Assembly (NCBI GenBank): GCA_025617745.1
Contig: CM046870.1
Coordinates: 10,716,410-10,780,409 of the forward strand
Source: Heliocidaris erythrogramma
Taxonomy: Eukaryota; Echinodermata; Echinoidea; Camarodonta; Echinometridae
Length of the DNA stretch: 64,000 bases
Direction: 5' to 3'
Shown: positions 60,201-63,947 of the stretch, piece by piece
Layout of the letters: every line of letters starts with the position of its first letter
Numbering within the stretch: the first letter of the stretch is position 1
Notes under the pieces: model-generated
The model's database searches: none
What the model was told of the DNA's origin: nothing
Seen by the model: only the letters and a program-made list of their open reading frames with translations
Translations under genes and position numbers: made by a program

Positions 60201-60595
60201 AATATGCTCTCGTATAGTGCACGTACAATGATGATTTTAGTTGTTAACAGTGCACTTGCGGGTACAAATTTGGGTCATTTTGTACAATCCACTAATTAAT
60301 TATAGCTCATTTTTGTGTTTATTAAGTGGTACATGTATTTATGGAAATTCGTCGATATTGGGTTGGAGTTTTGATTCATGTCCGGGTTTTTGTTTTTTCA
60401 TTTCTTGATGAATTTGTCAAACTTTCCCATCACTTTGAAGTGAACATCTAATCGTTACTGTCTTAAGAAGATGCTTACAAAGGAAGACAAATATGGTATA
60501 AATTTTTCAAATAATGACAACTTGATATGAAGCGAATAACAGTTAACTCTCTATTTTGTTCTAATCAACAGAACCAACTGACAAAGGCGATACGG
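168..60595 (+). CDS. Giant mucin-like repeat glycoprotein gene (multi-exon, open at both ends)
   Basis: Seen: 73 exons with GT-AG borders, all phase 1-1. Order: 168-263, 9259-9282, then 16 units of D-A-B-C from 9872 to 50421, then 55503-55607, 56179-56388, 56598-56810, 57100-57123, 58210-58263, 59912-60118 and 60572-60595. Joined they give 11,802 nt without a stop. The product alternates a 145-residue Cys-bracketed module with Thr/Pro linkers of about 80 residues in which over half the residues are Thr. Known: such PTS linkers are O-glycosylated in mucins. Inferred: a secreted or surface mucin-like protein, perhaps of a mucus, coelomic or immune surface. No signal peptide, membrane segment, start or stop lies in the window, so location is a guess. 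The exon model comes from reading frames and splice signals, not transcripts. I do not recognise the gene by name. Confidence 0.8.
847..965. mobile_element. Pogo/Tigger-like MITE with TA target duplication
   Basis: The left end TAGTGGAACCTCTTTAGAAC is the near inverse of the right end, whose reverse complement begins CAGTGGGACCTCGTTATATA. The ends are flanked by TA at 845-846 and 966-967. CAGTGG-A/G-ACCTCG ends with a TA duplication are typical of pogo-group Tc1/mariner elements. At 119 bp it has no coding capacity. Confidence 0.6.
2010..2258 (-). mobile_element. 3' tail of CR1/L2-like LINE, minus strand
   Basis: An ATAATAATGATAATG microsatellite followed by TTTGTATAGCGCACATAT resembles the 3' tail common in marine-invertebrate LINEs and related SINEs. 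The LINE reverse transcriptase on the same strand resumes at 5700, just beyond the foldback at 2259-5687, so both pieces are likely one element split by that insertion. Confidence 0.5.
2690..3355 (+). repeat. Minisatellite, unit GGACAACTACCCCCTA
   Basis: About 40 degenerate 15-17-bp units vary in C-run length and in AAC-TAC versus AAC-CAC. The array resumes at 3785-3835 after a MITE insertion. It forms the left arm of the large foldback. Related fragments occur at 50920-51015 and 52890-52965. Confidence 0.9.
3357..3783. mobile_element. 427-bp MITE carrying a tRNA-like sequence, inserted in the minisatellite
   Basis: The left end TATTTTTTCTGTCAGGA and right end TCCTGACAGAAAAAAATA are inverted. 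The arms continue through GAGAGGGCAGTATTTGAGC on the left and its complement at 3730-3750. Minisatellite units flank it on both sides. In its middle, on the minus strand, is a tRNA-like stretch. Confidence 0.7.
3545..3621 (-). repeat. tRNA-like sequence with A- and B-box motifs inside a MITE
   Basis: Read on the minus strand, TGGCGCATTCGG resembles a Pol III A box and GAGTTCGAGTCTC fits a B box (GGTTCGANTCC) at about the spacing of a tRNA. I could pair only about five acceptor bases, so this is a tRNA-derived remnant and not a functional tRNA. Confidence 0.5.
3836..5035. repeat. Long inverted repeat in the core of the foldback
   Basis: The left arm 3836-4163 and right arm 4684-5035 are near reverse complements. 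Shared blocks are GCTCGCTCGCCAAAAATAG, GCAAAATTTCTGCCCCGACC, TATATATACTATCATTTAAA and CTTCAATGCATGAAGG. The loop (about 4164-4683) contains a 28-bp C run and no convincing gene. Confidence 0.85.
5036..5440 (-). repeat. Minisatellite, inverted arm (unit TAGGGGGTAGTTGTCC)
   Basis: About 24 degenerate units are the reverse complement of the 2690-3355 array. They form the right arm of the large foldback. Confidence 0.9.
5696..6332 (-). mobile_element. CR1/L2-like LINE, C-terminal reverse transcriptase fragment
   Basis: On the minus strand, 5734-6066 encodes 110 residues with the motifs HLDNCNLLLYRLP, EVQNAADRLVT, LKSLHWLPVQQRIIYKIL and YRALHDLTPEYI. These are hallmarks of the thumb and C-terminal part of CR1/L2-group reverse transcriptases. 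The frame is broken on both sides, so it is a dead copy. It continues upstream across a MITE into 6753-7390. Confidence 0.85.
6333..6752. mobile_element. 420-bp MITE with long inverted repeats, nested in the LINE
   Basis: The left arm begins CAGTCATACCCAACTTCGG and the right arm ends in the complement TTGGGTCTGACTG. The arms share GAGCCCTCATCGTTCAGTGC over about 120 bp. A TA microsatellite (6469-6490) and AT-rich sequence fill the centre. LINE coding sequence resumes on both sides. Confidence 0.75.
6753..7389 (-). mobile_element. CR1/L2-like LINE, central reverse transcriptase fragment
   Basis: Minus-strand frames encode NYRPVANLKYIGKVI (near 7205-7290, one stop after it), then LLNPFQSAYMEMHSVECALL (7019-7201), then WLLDIFLVDHRQFV (6707-6988). 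These match in order the RT blocks of CR1/L2 LINEs. The catalytic FADD-type block was not found intact. Frameshifts and stops show it is inactive. Confidence 0.8.
7390..7698. mobile_element. MITE with GGGGGCGTTTCATGAAAG ends, holding a SINE
   Basis: The left end 7391-7408 and right end 7681-7698 are inverted copies. Inside, 7478-7507 is a palindrome with 12-bp arms (CAGTTGTCGGAT and its complement). A SINE-like insertion at about 7508-7680 separates the arms. The MITE itself interrupts the minus-strand LINE. Confidence 0.7.
7508..7680 (+). mobile_element. SINE with a 7SL/Alu-like head and (CA)n tail
   Basis: The 5' part reads GTGGCGTGCGCCTGTAATCC followed by AGCTAC, closely like the Pol III promoter region of 7SL RNA and Alu. 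Then come GGTTCGAGACTGAGTC (B-box-like) and GTCTTTCGGATGGTGACGTT, a SINE body motif common in marine invertebrates. The tail is (CA)n at 7662-7680. About 170 bp in total. Confidence 0.6.
7703..7950 (-). mobile_element. CR1/L2-like LINE, N-terminal reverse transcriptase fragment
   Basis: Minus-strand reading gives ELDAIPTCL-like and LYPYTTEIVN-like blocks, interrupted by stops. They match the region just upstream of the RT domain in CR1 elements (PLDPIPTxLLK, ITxIVNxSL). Position and strand fit the LINE fragments at 6753-7389. Confidence 0.5.
7960..8990 (+). mobile_element. Plus-strand LINE remnant (Jockey/I-type reverse transcriptase), frameshifted
   Basis: Seen in three different frames: YMYADDVAHT at 7991-8020 (catalytic YADD), MALVQSAAEYCAPVW near 8331, AMRLISGSVTSTPLSHLPFL (8299-8757) and LRSGFGRYAATMKRWGITDS followed by CGQ-QTHVHVINECP (8754-8957). 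The last is the Cys/His motif often found at the C terminus of these non-LTR elements. At least two frameshifts make it a pseudogene. It lies tail to head against the minus-strand LINE. Confidence 0.85.
9259..9282 (+). CDS. C microexon 0 (24 nt)
   Basis: Acceptor TTCGACAG and donor GTACGT bound 24 nt encoding TTEQGDT, phase 1 at both ends. It aligns with the array C exon (TTEKGDT) and uses the same donor context GTACGTATGAATACC. Confidence 0.75.
9283..9871 (+). other. Diverged C-D intron
   Basis: It starts like the array C-D introns (GTACGTATGAATACC, then GGAACTCTA) and ends with a similar purine-rich and pyrimidine tract, so it is an older copy of the same intron. A GTGTGTGTGCGCGCGCG microsatellite lies near 9541. 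No other feature is seen. Confidence 0.6.
9872..9973 (+). CDS. Unit 1, exon D (Thr-rich linker)
   Basis: Acceptor TTGTAACAG and donor GTATGATT bound 102 nt, phase 1-1, encoding a Thr-rich linker (ETTTTRTRTAAVTTPTTST at the start, GQTP at the end). It is 3 nt shorter than and clearly diverged from the array D exons, so it lies outside the homogenised part. Confidence 0.8.
10040..10110 (+). repeat. Misplaced fragment of the A-B intron
   Basis: This stretch in the D-A intron of unit 1 contains CACTACAACTGTCTGCACTG and CCGTTTACACGTACGAGGAT. Elsewhere these belong to the A-B intron (10902-10984). It joins the normal D-A intron at about 10108, marking a recombination junction at the left edge of the array. 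Confidence 0.75.
10371..10808 (+). CDS. Unit 1, exon A: Cys-bracketed beta-rich module
   Basis: It has acceptor ATCGTGCCAG, donor GTGAAT, 438 nt and phase 1-1. The 145-residue module starts GDCALQLGDG and ends VLFRGCIKS, so one Cys sits at each end, a likely disulfide. The interior alternates short hydrophobic strands (VITLKT, TAVTIDF, SFVITVEDD), suggesting a beta-sandwich. Three N-glycosylation sequons are visible (NIT, NIT, NST). The Cys-at-both-ends layout resembles discoidin-type modules, but the core motifs of that family are absent, so I leave the fold unassigned. The unit 1 copy has Glu in LQEGNTP and Leu in EGPLDVK where the later units have Gln and Val. The same frame extends in from the intron, but the likely exon starts at the splice acceptor, not at an internal start codon. 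Confidence 0.85.
11175..11285 (+). CDS. Unit 1, exon B (Thr-rich linker)
   Basis: Acceptor GAAATACAG and donor GTATACC bound 111 nt, phase 1-1, with about 20 of 36 full codons Thr (RVTTVTTTSVATTTTPATP, then EEITTTVTT). The sequence matches only the first half of the longer downstream exons at 56598 and 59912. The array exon therefore ends early at a donor where those continue. Confidence 0.85.
11790..11813 (+). CDS. Unit 1, exon C (24-nt microexon)
   Basis: Acceptor TATTCAACAG and donor GTACGTATG bound 24 nt, phase 1-1, encoding ETTEKGDT with the first Glu and last Gly codons split across introns. The same microexon recurs in every unit and in diverged copies at 9259, 57100 and 60572. That conservation supports it as a real exon despite its size. 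Confidence 0.8.
12945..13382 (+). CDS. Unit 2, exon A
   Basis: Same module as unit 1 with Gln in LQQGNTP and Val in EGPVDVK. Partner exons of this unit: D 12471-12575, B 13749-13859, C 14364-14387. The D exon here differs from later units (TRVR for TKVR, AEATT for AEVTT) and its introns carry several private bases. Confidence 0.85.
15518..15955 (+). CDS. Unit 3, exon A
   Basis: Module identical to unit 2. Partners: D 15044-15148 (first copy with the core TKVR and AEVTT form), B 16322-16432, C 16937-16960. The D-A intron still has the older form of CACCTTAGCTTGAAGTC, which units 4-16 replace with CACCTCAGCTTTTCAGTC. Confidence 0.85.
18092..18529 (+). CDS. Unit 4, exon A
   Basis: Partners: D 17617-17721, B 18896-19006, C 19511-19534. 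First unit with the core form of every exon and intron. The D-to-A distance is 475, one base longer than in units 2 and 3. Confidence 0.85.
20666..21103 (+). CDS. Unit 5, exon A
   Basis: Core copy. Partners: D 20191-20295, B 21470-21580, C 22085-22108. Confidence 0.85.
23240..23677 (+). CDS. Unit 6, exon A
   Basis: Core copy. Partners: D 22765-22869, B 24044-24154, C 24659-24682. Confidence 0.85.
25814..26251 (+). CDS. Unit 7, exon A
   Basis: Core copy. Partners: D 25339-25443, B 26618-26728, C 27233-27256. Confidence 0.85.
28388..28825 (+). CDS. Unit 8, exon A
   Basis: Core copy. Partners: D 27913-28017, B 29192-29302, C 29807-29830. Confidence 0.85.
30962..31399 (+). CDS. Unit 9, exon A
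   Basis: Core copy. Partners: D 30487-30591, B 31766-31876, C 32381-32404. Confidence 0.85.
33536..33973 (+). CDS. Unit 10, exon A
   Basis: Core copy. Partners: D 33061-33165, B 34340-34450, C 34955-34978. Confidence 0.85.
36110..36547 (+). CDS. Unit 11, exon A
   Basis: Core copy. Partners: D 35635-35739, B 36914-37024, C 37529-37552. Confidence 0.85.
38684..39121 (+). CDS. Unit 12, exon A
   Basis: Core copy. Partners: D 38209-38313, B 39488-39598, C 40103-40126. Confidence 0.85.
41258..41695 (+). CDS. Unit 13, exon A
   Basis: Core copy. Partners: D 40783-40887, B 42062-42172, C 42677-42700. Confidence 0.85.
43832..44269 (+). CDS. Unit 14, exon A
   Basis: Core copy. Partners: D 43357-43461, B 44636-44746, C 45251-45274. 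Confidence 0.85.
46406..46843 (+). CDS. Unit 15, exon A
   Basis: Core copy. Partners: D 45931-46035, B 47210-47320, C 47825-47848. Confidence 0.85.
48980..49417 (+). CDS. Unit 16, exon A (last A copy)
   Basis: The protein sequence is the same as the core. Partners: D 48505-48609, B 49783-49893, C 50398-50421. The A-B intron has lost one T (near 49556), the B-C intron has a G-to-T change near 50042, and from 50330 to the break near 50689 there are several changes. Some of them (CTTTTGAA before the C exon) match unit 1 and not the core. Confidence 0.85.
51272..52238. mobile_element. Nested foldback with CCCTGATAGCAGAAAGTG ends
   Basis: The left arm (51272-51415) and right arm (51925-52077) are near reverse complements of about 145 bp. 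A second copy of the right arm follows in tandem (52078-52238). The arms are packed with GACGTC/TTACGTC motifs, including TGACGTCA. Inside lies a second inverted pair with ends CACTGTAAAAACTGAAGTGC (51416-51924), which holds two opposed tRNA-like B-box stretches. There is no coding capacity. Confidence 0.75.
51416..51924. mobile_element. Inner foldback with CACTGTAAAAACT ends and two opposed tRNA-like arms
   Basis: The left end CACTGTAAAAACTGAAGTGC is the near complement of the right end GCACTTTAGTTTTTACAGTG. A B-box-like GGTTCGAAGCTCGCCC lies on the minus strand near 51580 and GGTTCGAGGCTCGCC on the plus strand near 51800. Each has a plausible A-box-like stretch at tRNA spacing. Neither folds convincingly into a cloverleaf. 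Confidence 0.55.
52555..52798. mobile_element. PiggyBac-like MITE with TTAA target duplication
   Basis: The ends CCCTTTCAA and TTGAAAGGG are inverted, flanked by TTAA at 52551-52554 and 52799-52802. This is the signature of piggyBac-group elements. 244 bp, AT-rich, non-coding. Confidence 0.7.
52890..52965 (+). repeat. Short minisatellite fragment (GGACAACTACCCCC type)
   Basis: Four to five units of the same minisatellite as 2690-3355, here isolated. Confidence 0.75.
52975..53440 (+). repeat. Pyrimidine-rich low-complexity tract
   Basis: About 460 bp of mostly T and C with loosely repeated TTATGTTNTTCTTTG blocks. The open frames across it are low-complexity Phe/Leu/Ser strings and are not gene evidence. 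Confidence 0.7.
53616..53919. mobile_element. hAT-like MITE with exact 8-bp target duplication
   Basis: The left end CAGTGGCGGATTTAG and right end CTGGATCCGCCCCTG are inverted. ATTCGATG occurs exactly on both sides (53608-53615 and 53920-53927). An 8-bp duplication and CAG-GGCGGAT ends are typical of hAT-derived MITEs. 304 bp with several long G or C runs. Confidence 0.85.
55324..55453. mobile_element. 130-bp hairpin MITE
   Basis: It is nearly wholly self-complementary. The left arm GGATGGCTTTATTTCATGG continues to AGGGCCAATATTGCAC, and the right arm is its complement ending GCCATCC. The loop is about 12 bp near 55388. An AATAAT microsatellite precedes it. Confidence 0.75.
55503..55607 (+). 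CDS. D-type exon downstream of the array
   Basis: Acceptor GTTATAACAG and donor GTAGGATT bound 105 nt, phase 1-1. The linker runs from ETTTTNIQISAATTPTTST to TTTLGQTTP and aligns with array D exons over its length. It joins in frame to the long B exon at 56179; no exon A is found between them. Confidence 0.8.
55608..56178 (+). other. D-B intron where exon A is missing
   Basis: A short match to the D-A intron (ATCAGCGTTGACTTC, compare ATCAGCGTTGAATTC in the array) remains near 56028, but nothing like exon A follows. Long T and G runs lie at 55950-56000. This suggests loss of A or an origin before A was inserted. Confidence 0.5.
56179..56388 (+). CDS. Long B-type Thr-rich exon, copy 1
   Basis: Acceptor CTCCTCCAG and donor GTACTTAA bound 210 nt, phase 1-1, about 70 codons of Thr/Ala/Val/Pro repeat with ETTTTVTTTAAITTAKETT in the middle and EVTTTEATTTMTTTSP at the end. 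It is about twice the length of the array B exon. Confidence 0.8.
56598..56810 (+). CDS. Long B-type Thr-rich exon, copy 2
   Basis: Acceptor TATGTAG and donor GTATTCC bound 213 nt, phase 1-1. The first half aligns with the array B exon (ITTTTTSAATTTTPETT); the second half (VEETTTVTTTTPEVTTTETT) aligns with the end of copy 1. The intron between copies is only 209 bp, so this looks like a local exon duplication. Confidence 0.8.
57100..57123 (+). CDS. C microexon, downstream unit
   Basis: Acceptor TTGAAACAG and donor GTATGTG bound 24 nt encoding EATEKGDA, phase 1-1. It is a diverged copy of the array microexon. Confidence 0.75.
57124..58209 (+). other. Intron with a MITE and AT-rich repeats
   Basis: It holds a MITE at 57398-57561, an ATAATAATCATGATT-type microsatellite region at 57740-57860 and a TATATA stretch near 58120. 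No exon signal is seen. Confidence 0.5.
57398..57561. mobile_element. 164-bp MITE with GGCCTGAATTCACAAAGGAG ends
   Basis: The left end GGCCCGAATTCACAAAGGAG and right end CTCCTTTGTGAATTCAGGCC are inverted, followed inward by TTTAAACC on each side. Non-coding. Confidence 0.75.
58210..58263 (+). CDS. Short Thr/Pro exon in the D position
   Basis: Acceptor TTGCAACTAG and donor GTAAGCC (close to the consensus donor) bound 54 nt, phase 1-1, encoding ATQPTRTRKPPEGTPTTT. It lies between a C and a B exon, where D belongs, but is half as long and richer in Pro, Arg and Lys. The call rests on frame, phase and splice sites only. Confidence 0.6.
58320..58770. repeat. Palindromic ATTTCGTAC/ACGAAAT-rich repeat
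   Basis: More than a dozen CGAAAT or ATTTCG motifs occur, many as facing pairs (ACGAAATTAATTTCGT, TACACGAAATACATTTCG), spaced irregularly at roughly 20-40 bp. It behaves like a satellite made of short hairpins and has no coding potential. Confidence 0.7.
58771..59340 (+). other. Unrecognised intronic sequence replacing exon A
   Basis: Between the palindromic repeat and the A-B intron remnant there is no match to exon A. Small open frames lack any feature. It could be another inserted repeat family. Confidence 0.4.
59350..59911 (+). repeat. Diverged A-B intron of a unit lacking exon A
   Basis: ATTCTGGTCTGATACCACGC, GGGATATAAAATAAAGTGA and GGCTATTCCAATAA match the intron that follows exon A in the array (compare 10881-11050). 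ACTAATGATAATCATGTTTT before the acceptor matches as well. An insert of about 200 bp (59570-59790) interrupts the match. The exon A that should precede it is absent. Confidence 0.75.
59912..60118 (+). CDS. Long B-type Thr-rich exon, copy 3
   Basis: Acceptor GAAATACAG (as in the array) and donor GTATGATA bound 207 nt, phase 1-1. The first half (LVTTVTTSIATTTPATTTT) is the closest relative of the array B exon; the second half (VQETTTITTTTPEVTTTEAA) is what the array exon lacks. Confidence 0.8.
60572..60595 (+). CDS. C microexon, last recognised exon
   Basis: Acceptor TAATCAACAG and donor GTATGTA bound 24 nt encoding EPTDKGDT, phase 1-1. The gene must continue, since the donor is good and no stop follows in frame, but no later exon was recognised before 64000. 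Confidence 0.7.
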
Positions 60596-60639
60596 GTATG
60601 TATCAATATGTGTTTTTTATATCATTTTATTCAGCTAGT

Positions 60640-60900
60640 TCGTTAAATGTTGAGTAAGAACGCATGATGTCGAAAATTTAAAGCTTGTCTGCACGACAGT
60701 CTCACATAAATGTTTTAGAACTGTAAAAGAATGCACCCCATGCCAGGAACAAATTGTGTCTGTTCTTCCGTAGTCGTAAAACCTGTTTACAGAACTGGGT
60801 TTGCAAAAGTTCTGAGAAATTTTTCTATGTCCCCAAATTTCACTTCCGTACAGAAGAATTGGCACGACAATGCAATACAATGCGCGTACAACGCAGTACA
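60640..60900 (-). mobile_element. LINE reverse transcriptase fragment
   Basis: The minus strand encodes VVPILLYGSEIWG followed by NFCK, the conserved block after the RT domain in many non-LTR elements. About 85 residues with no intact flanking domain: a remnant. Confidence 0.6.
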
Positions 60901-61314
60901 ATGCGCGCTTAGCTATGACAACTTAGATCTTCGGGCGCGCGGCCGGCACCCATACACATGTACGCCGAACGAAATTTCGAAAGAACGGTCGATGAGAATT
61001 ACGTTACGGTACCGTATTTCATTTCTTTGAAATGAATTTCTGAGCTAAGGAAGGATGAGGTATAAAAACAAATGTTGACTGCTTCTTTTTCCCGTCACGG
61101 TTAAAAACATGGCCCTCGGTGATCCTGCAACTGTGCTATGCCCCTTGACTGTCGTCTCTGGGTAAAGCTCAGTTGCAAGCTCACCTCGAGCCATAGTTTT
61201 CACCGTGCCCCTCAAAACAGTCAACATTTGTATATTATTACTTATAATAAGCCATTTTAGCGGCGCATTAACGCATATTTTTCTCCGCTTGAATTGCGCG
61301 TGCAATATGAGAGG

Positions 61315-61509
61315 ATATTGCACGGAACGCTGAATTTCCCATAGGTTGCAGTAATAAACTTGCCGTGCAATATTATACAAATAATGCACAGTGGTGAGTG
61401 CGTTTGGACAGTGCGGCGCACCGAGGCGCACCGCGCCGAGTTCGCCGCACCATCTCAGAGTGCGCCGCACTGTCTCAACGTCACGAACATCACACTGTGC
61501 ATTATTTGT
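61315..61509. repeat. Cluster of nested inverted repeats
   Basis: Three pairs: ATATTGCACGG (61315-61325) with its complement at 61363-61373; ACAAATAATGCACAGTG (61377-61393) with 61493-61509; and inside that the GC-rich ACAGTGCGGCGCAC (61408-61421) with 61460-61473. All arms are exact. Confidence 0.8.
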
Positions 61510-61591
61510 TTTATAAGACAGGTCATAGGTATAAAATATTTTACTCACCATGAAAATTTGCCCCAAAACAGCAACTTCAGTCCAAAGTCCA

Positions 61592-61676
61592 ACACATTTA
61601 CATTGAAGTCGCAGTCTCAAACTTGTAAAGAACATATTTACATTGAAGTTTCAGTCTCAAACTTGTAATGAACATA
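61592..61676 (+). repeat. 40-bp tandem duplication
   Basis: ATTTACATTGAAGT followed by CAGTCTCAAACTTGTAA occurs twice at a 40-bp period, with the start of a third copy. Confidence 0.75.
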
Positions 61677-61825
61677 TTTACAGTGTCTAGTTCTCTACAT
61701 AGCCGAGGCCACAACATCTTTATGTTATAGACGTGTAACTCACAGTTACTGAAATTAAACTGAGGTTGACTGCTAGTTTCACACAGCTGTGGTGACCCCT
61801 GGTTCTGAGTTTGAATTGAAACACG

Positions 61826-62728
61826 CTAAAAGCGGCGATATTCATGAACTTGCTGGCTGTGCGGAGAACCACTTGAAACTATGGTGGACTGGTCTTCCCT
61901 CGTGCTGGTACAAGCAGTGCTTATTTCATTTTCAGTCTGAGTGATAACAGTTTCTGATTGATTTTGAGGTCTAAGAGGAGTGTGCACTGGTCGATTTCTC
62001 TTAGGTGTGTTCTTGACATCAGATCGAGAGAAACATTCAGAATTTGAGGAACTGGTTGCTTTTGAGTTTGATGGATACAGGTTCGCTGCCAAATGCATCA
62101 CATCTCACGTTTCCGCTCCCCACTTGTTCTGCTGTAGTGTTTCAGAGATGATGTCACGGGATTCAAAGCCTGCGCGGTCCAGCGAGTTAATGCATGTTGC
62201 CCGGATGGAGTGATTAGTGTAGGTTTGTGCGCAGCCTGCATTGGTGGATATGTTCTTCATTTTGTTGGCAATGCTGTTAACCCCAATAGGCACATTTGCG
62301 TACCACGGTTCTCCATCTTGTGGTGTGGTTTCCCTAGGCCGTTGCCAAAGAAACGGACAGTTAGAATTCAGTTTTGAGATTTAGAACAAATATGACTTGA
62401 CAGGACACTTTTCAGAGTTAGGCAGTTCATACATGACCCCAGTATTTGAGGATTCATGTTTGTCTTCTCCATTGTACGGTTTATGTTGCACAATACCTTT
62501 TCCTTCTTTTTTCAGCTTGACCATCACTGCTCGGAAGACTTTGTTGCTTTTGGGAAATTTCACTTTATTGCAGATATCAAAATCACGCTCGTCGACAAAG
62601 CGTCGTTGCACTGCATAGCGAATTGCTTGCATTGACCGCTTGGTAAAATCTGAGCCGTCTTCTTTGCGTATCGCTGGATAGAAAGTAGACAAGAAAGTGT
62701 CCAAACTTTCAACAGAAATGTTCTCCAA
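61826..62728 (-). pseudogene. Crypton-type (DUF3504-like) tyrosine recombinase, broken
   Basis: Three minus-strand open segments (62381-62728, 62105-62293, 61826-62101) lie in one frame, separated by a TAA near 62378 and a TGA near 62102. The first has FLSTFYPAIRKEDGSDFTKR and SMQAIRYAVQRRF, as in the N-terminal part of DUF3504/KIAA1958-like proteins. The second has NVPIGVNSIANKM (across the gap) and YTNHSIRATCINSL, where HSIR fits the HxxR of tyrosine recombinases. Known: these proteins derive from Crypton transposons. The middle of the domain, including the first catalytic Arg block, seems deleted after KKEGKG. The third segment is a Ser/Thr/Gln-rich tail. Inferred: a dead transposon copy, not a host gene. 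Confidence 0.75.
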
Positions 62729-62858
62729 GTTTGTAGCAAGCGAAGAAGCTTGACTGGGGAGGAATTTTTAATTTGTAAACAAATCTTTCGGCATATTACT
62801 CCCAGTGTTAAAGATCGTATGCTCGATCTGTAATGAAAAACACAAGTCAGAAAAAATT

Positions 62859-62931
62859 GGAACCAGCGGGATTCGAACCTGTCATCTACTGCTAACCGGG
62901 CAGCGACTTAACCACCAGGCTATTCTGGTTC
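62859..62931 (-). repeat. tRNA-like 73-nt sequence, left arm copy 1
   Basis: Acceptor arms GAACCAG and CTGGTTC pair over all 7 bp. It has a B box GGTTCGAATCC (exact consensus), an A-box-like TAGCCTGGTGG, and an anticodon-like stem GCTGC/GCAGT. Against a real tRNA: the loop lacks the T before the anticodon position, the D stem does not pair, and the T stem has a mismatch. Confidence 0.6.
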
Positions 62932-63147
62932 ACGGCCAAGTCACGACGAACTAGAATCAAATACCCAAGATCCTCTTCTTTCTGACTCATTAATATTCAA
63001 ACGGTCCGCCGTAGACAATGGTTAGTAAGCGAAGAAGCTTGACTGGGGAGGAATTTTTAATTTGTAAACAAATCTTTCGGCATATTACTCCCAGTGTTAA
63101 AGATCGTATGCTCGATCTGTAATGAAAAACACAAGTCAGAAAAAATT

Positions 63148-63220
63148 GGAACCAGCGGGATTCGAACCTGTCATCTACTGCTAACCGGGCAGCGACTTAA
63201 CCACCAGGCTATTCTGGTTC
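63148..63220 (-). repeat. tRNA-like sequence, left arm copy 2
   Basis: Same sequence as 62859-62931, 289 bp downstream. Confidence 0.6.
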
Positions 63221-63329
63221 ACGGCCAAGTCACGACGAACTAGAATCAAATACCCAAGATCCTCTTCTTTCTGACTCATTAATATTCAAACGGTCCGCCG
63301 TAGACAATGGTTAGTAAGCGAAGAAGCTG

Positions 63330-63369
63330 CGGTTAGCAGTAGATGACAGGTTCGAATCCCGCTGGTTCC
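63330..63369 (+). repeat. tRNA-like sequence, 3' half at the inversion junction
   Basis: It starts within the anticodon stem (GGTTAGCAGT), directly at the point where the array flips. The 5' half is missing. Confidence 0.6.
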
Positions 63370-63585
63370 AATTTTTTCTGACTTGTGTTTTTCATTACAG
63401 ATCGAGCATACGATCTTTAACACTGGGAGTAATATGCCGAAAGATTTGTTTACAAATTAAAAATTCCTCCCCAGTCAAGCTTCTTCGCTTACTAACCATT
63501 GTCTACGGCGGACCGTTTGAATATTAATGAGTCAGAAAGAAGAGGATCTTGGGTATTTGATTCTAGTTCGTCGTGACTTGGCCGT

Positions 63586-63658
63586 GAACCAGAATAGCCT
63601 GGTGGTTAAGTCGCTGCCCGGTTAGCAGTAGATGACAGGTTCGAATCCCGCTGGTTCC
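63586..63658 (+). repeat. tRNA-like sequence, right arm copy 1
   Basis: Reverse-oriented full 73-nt copy with both Pol III box motifs. Confidence 0.6.
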
Positions 63659-63874
63659 AATTTTTTCTGACTTGTGTTTTTCATTACAGATCGAGCATAC
63701 GATCTTTAACACTGGGAGTAATATGCCGAAAGATTTGTTTACAAATTAAAAATTCCTCCCCAGTCAAGCTTCTTCGCTTACTAACCATTGTCTACGGCGG
63801 ACCGTTTGAATATTAATGAGTCAGAAAGAAGAGGATCTTGGGTATTTGATTCTAGTTCGTCGTGACTTGGCCGT

Positions 63875-63947
63875 GAACCAGAATAGCCTGGTGGTTAAGT
63901 CGCTGCCCGGTTAGCAGTAGATGACAGGTTCGAATCCCGCTGGTTCC
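63875..63947 (+). repeat. tRNA-like sequence, right arm copy 2
   Basis: Full copy, 289 bp after the previous one, at the window edge. Confidence 0.6.

Noticed and set aside
63586..63658. Functional tRNA gene (anticodon-like GGT)
   Set aside because: D stem does not pair, the conserved T before the anticodon is missing, and the sequence is part of a tandem repeat unit. It is kept as a tRNA-like repeat.
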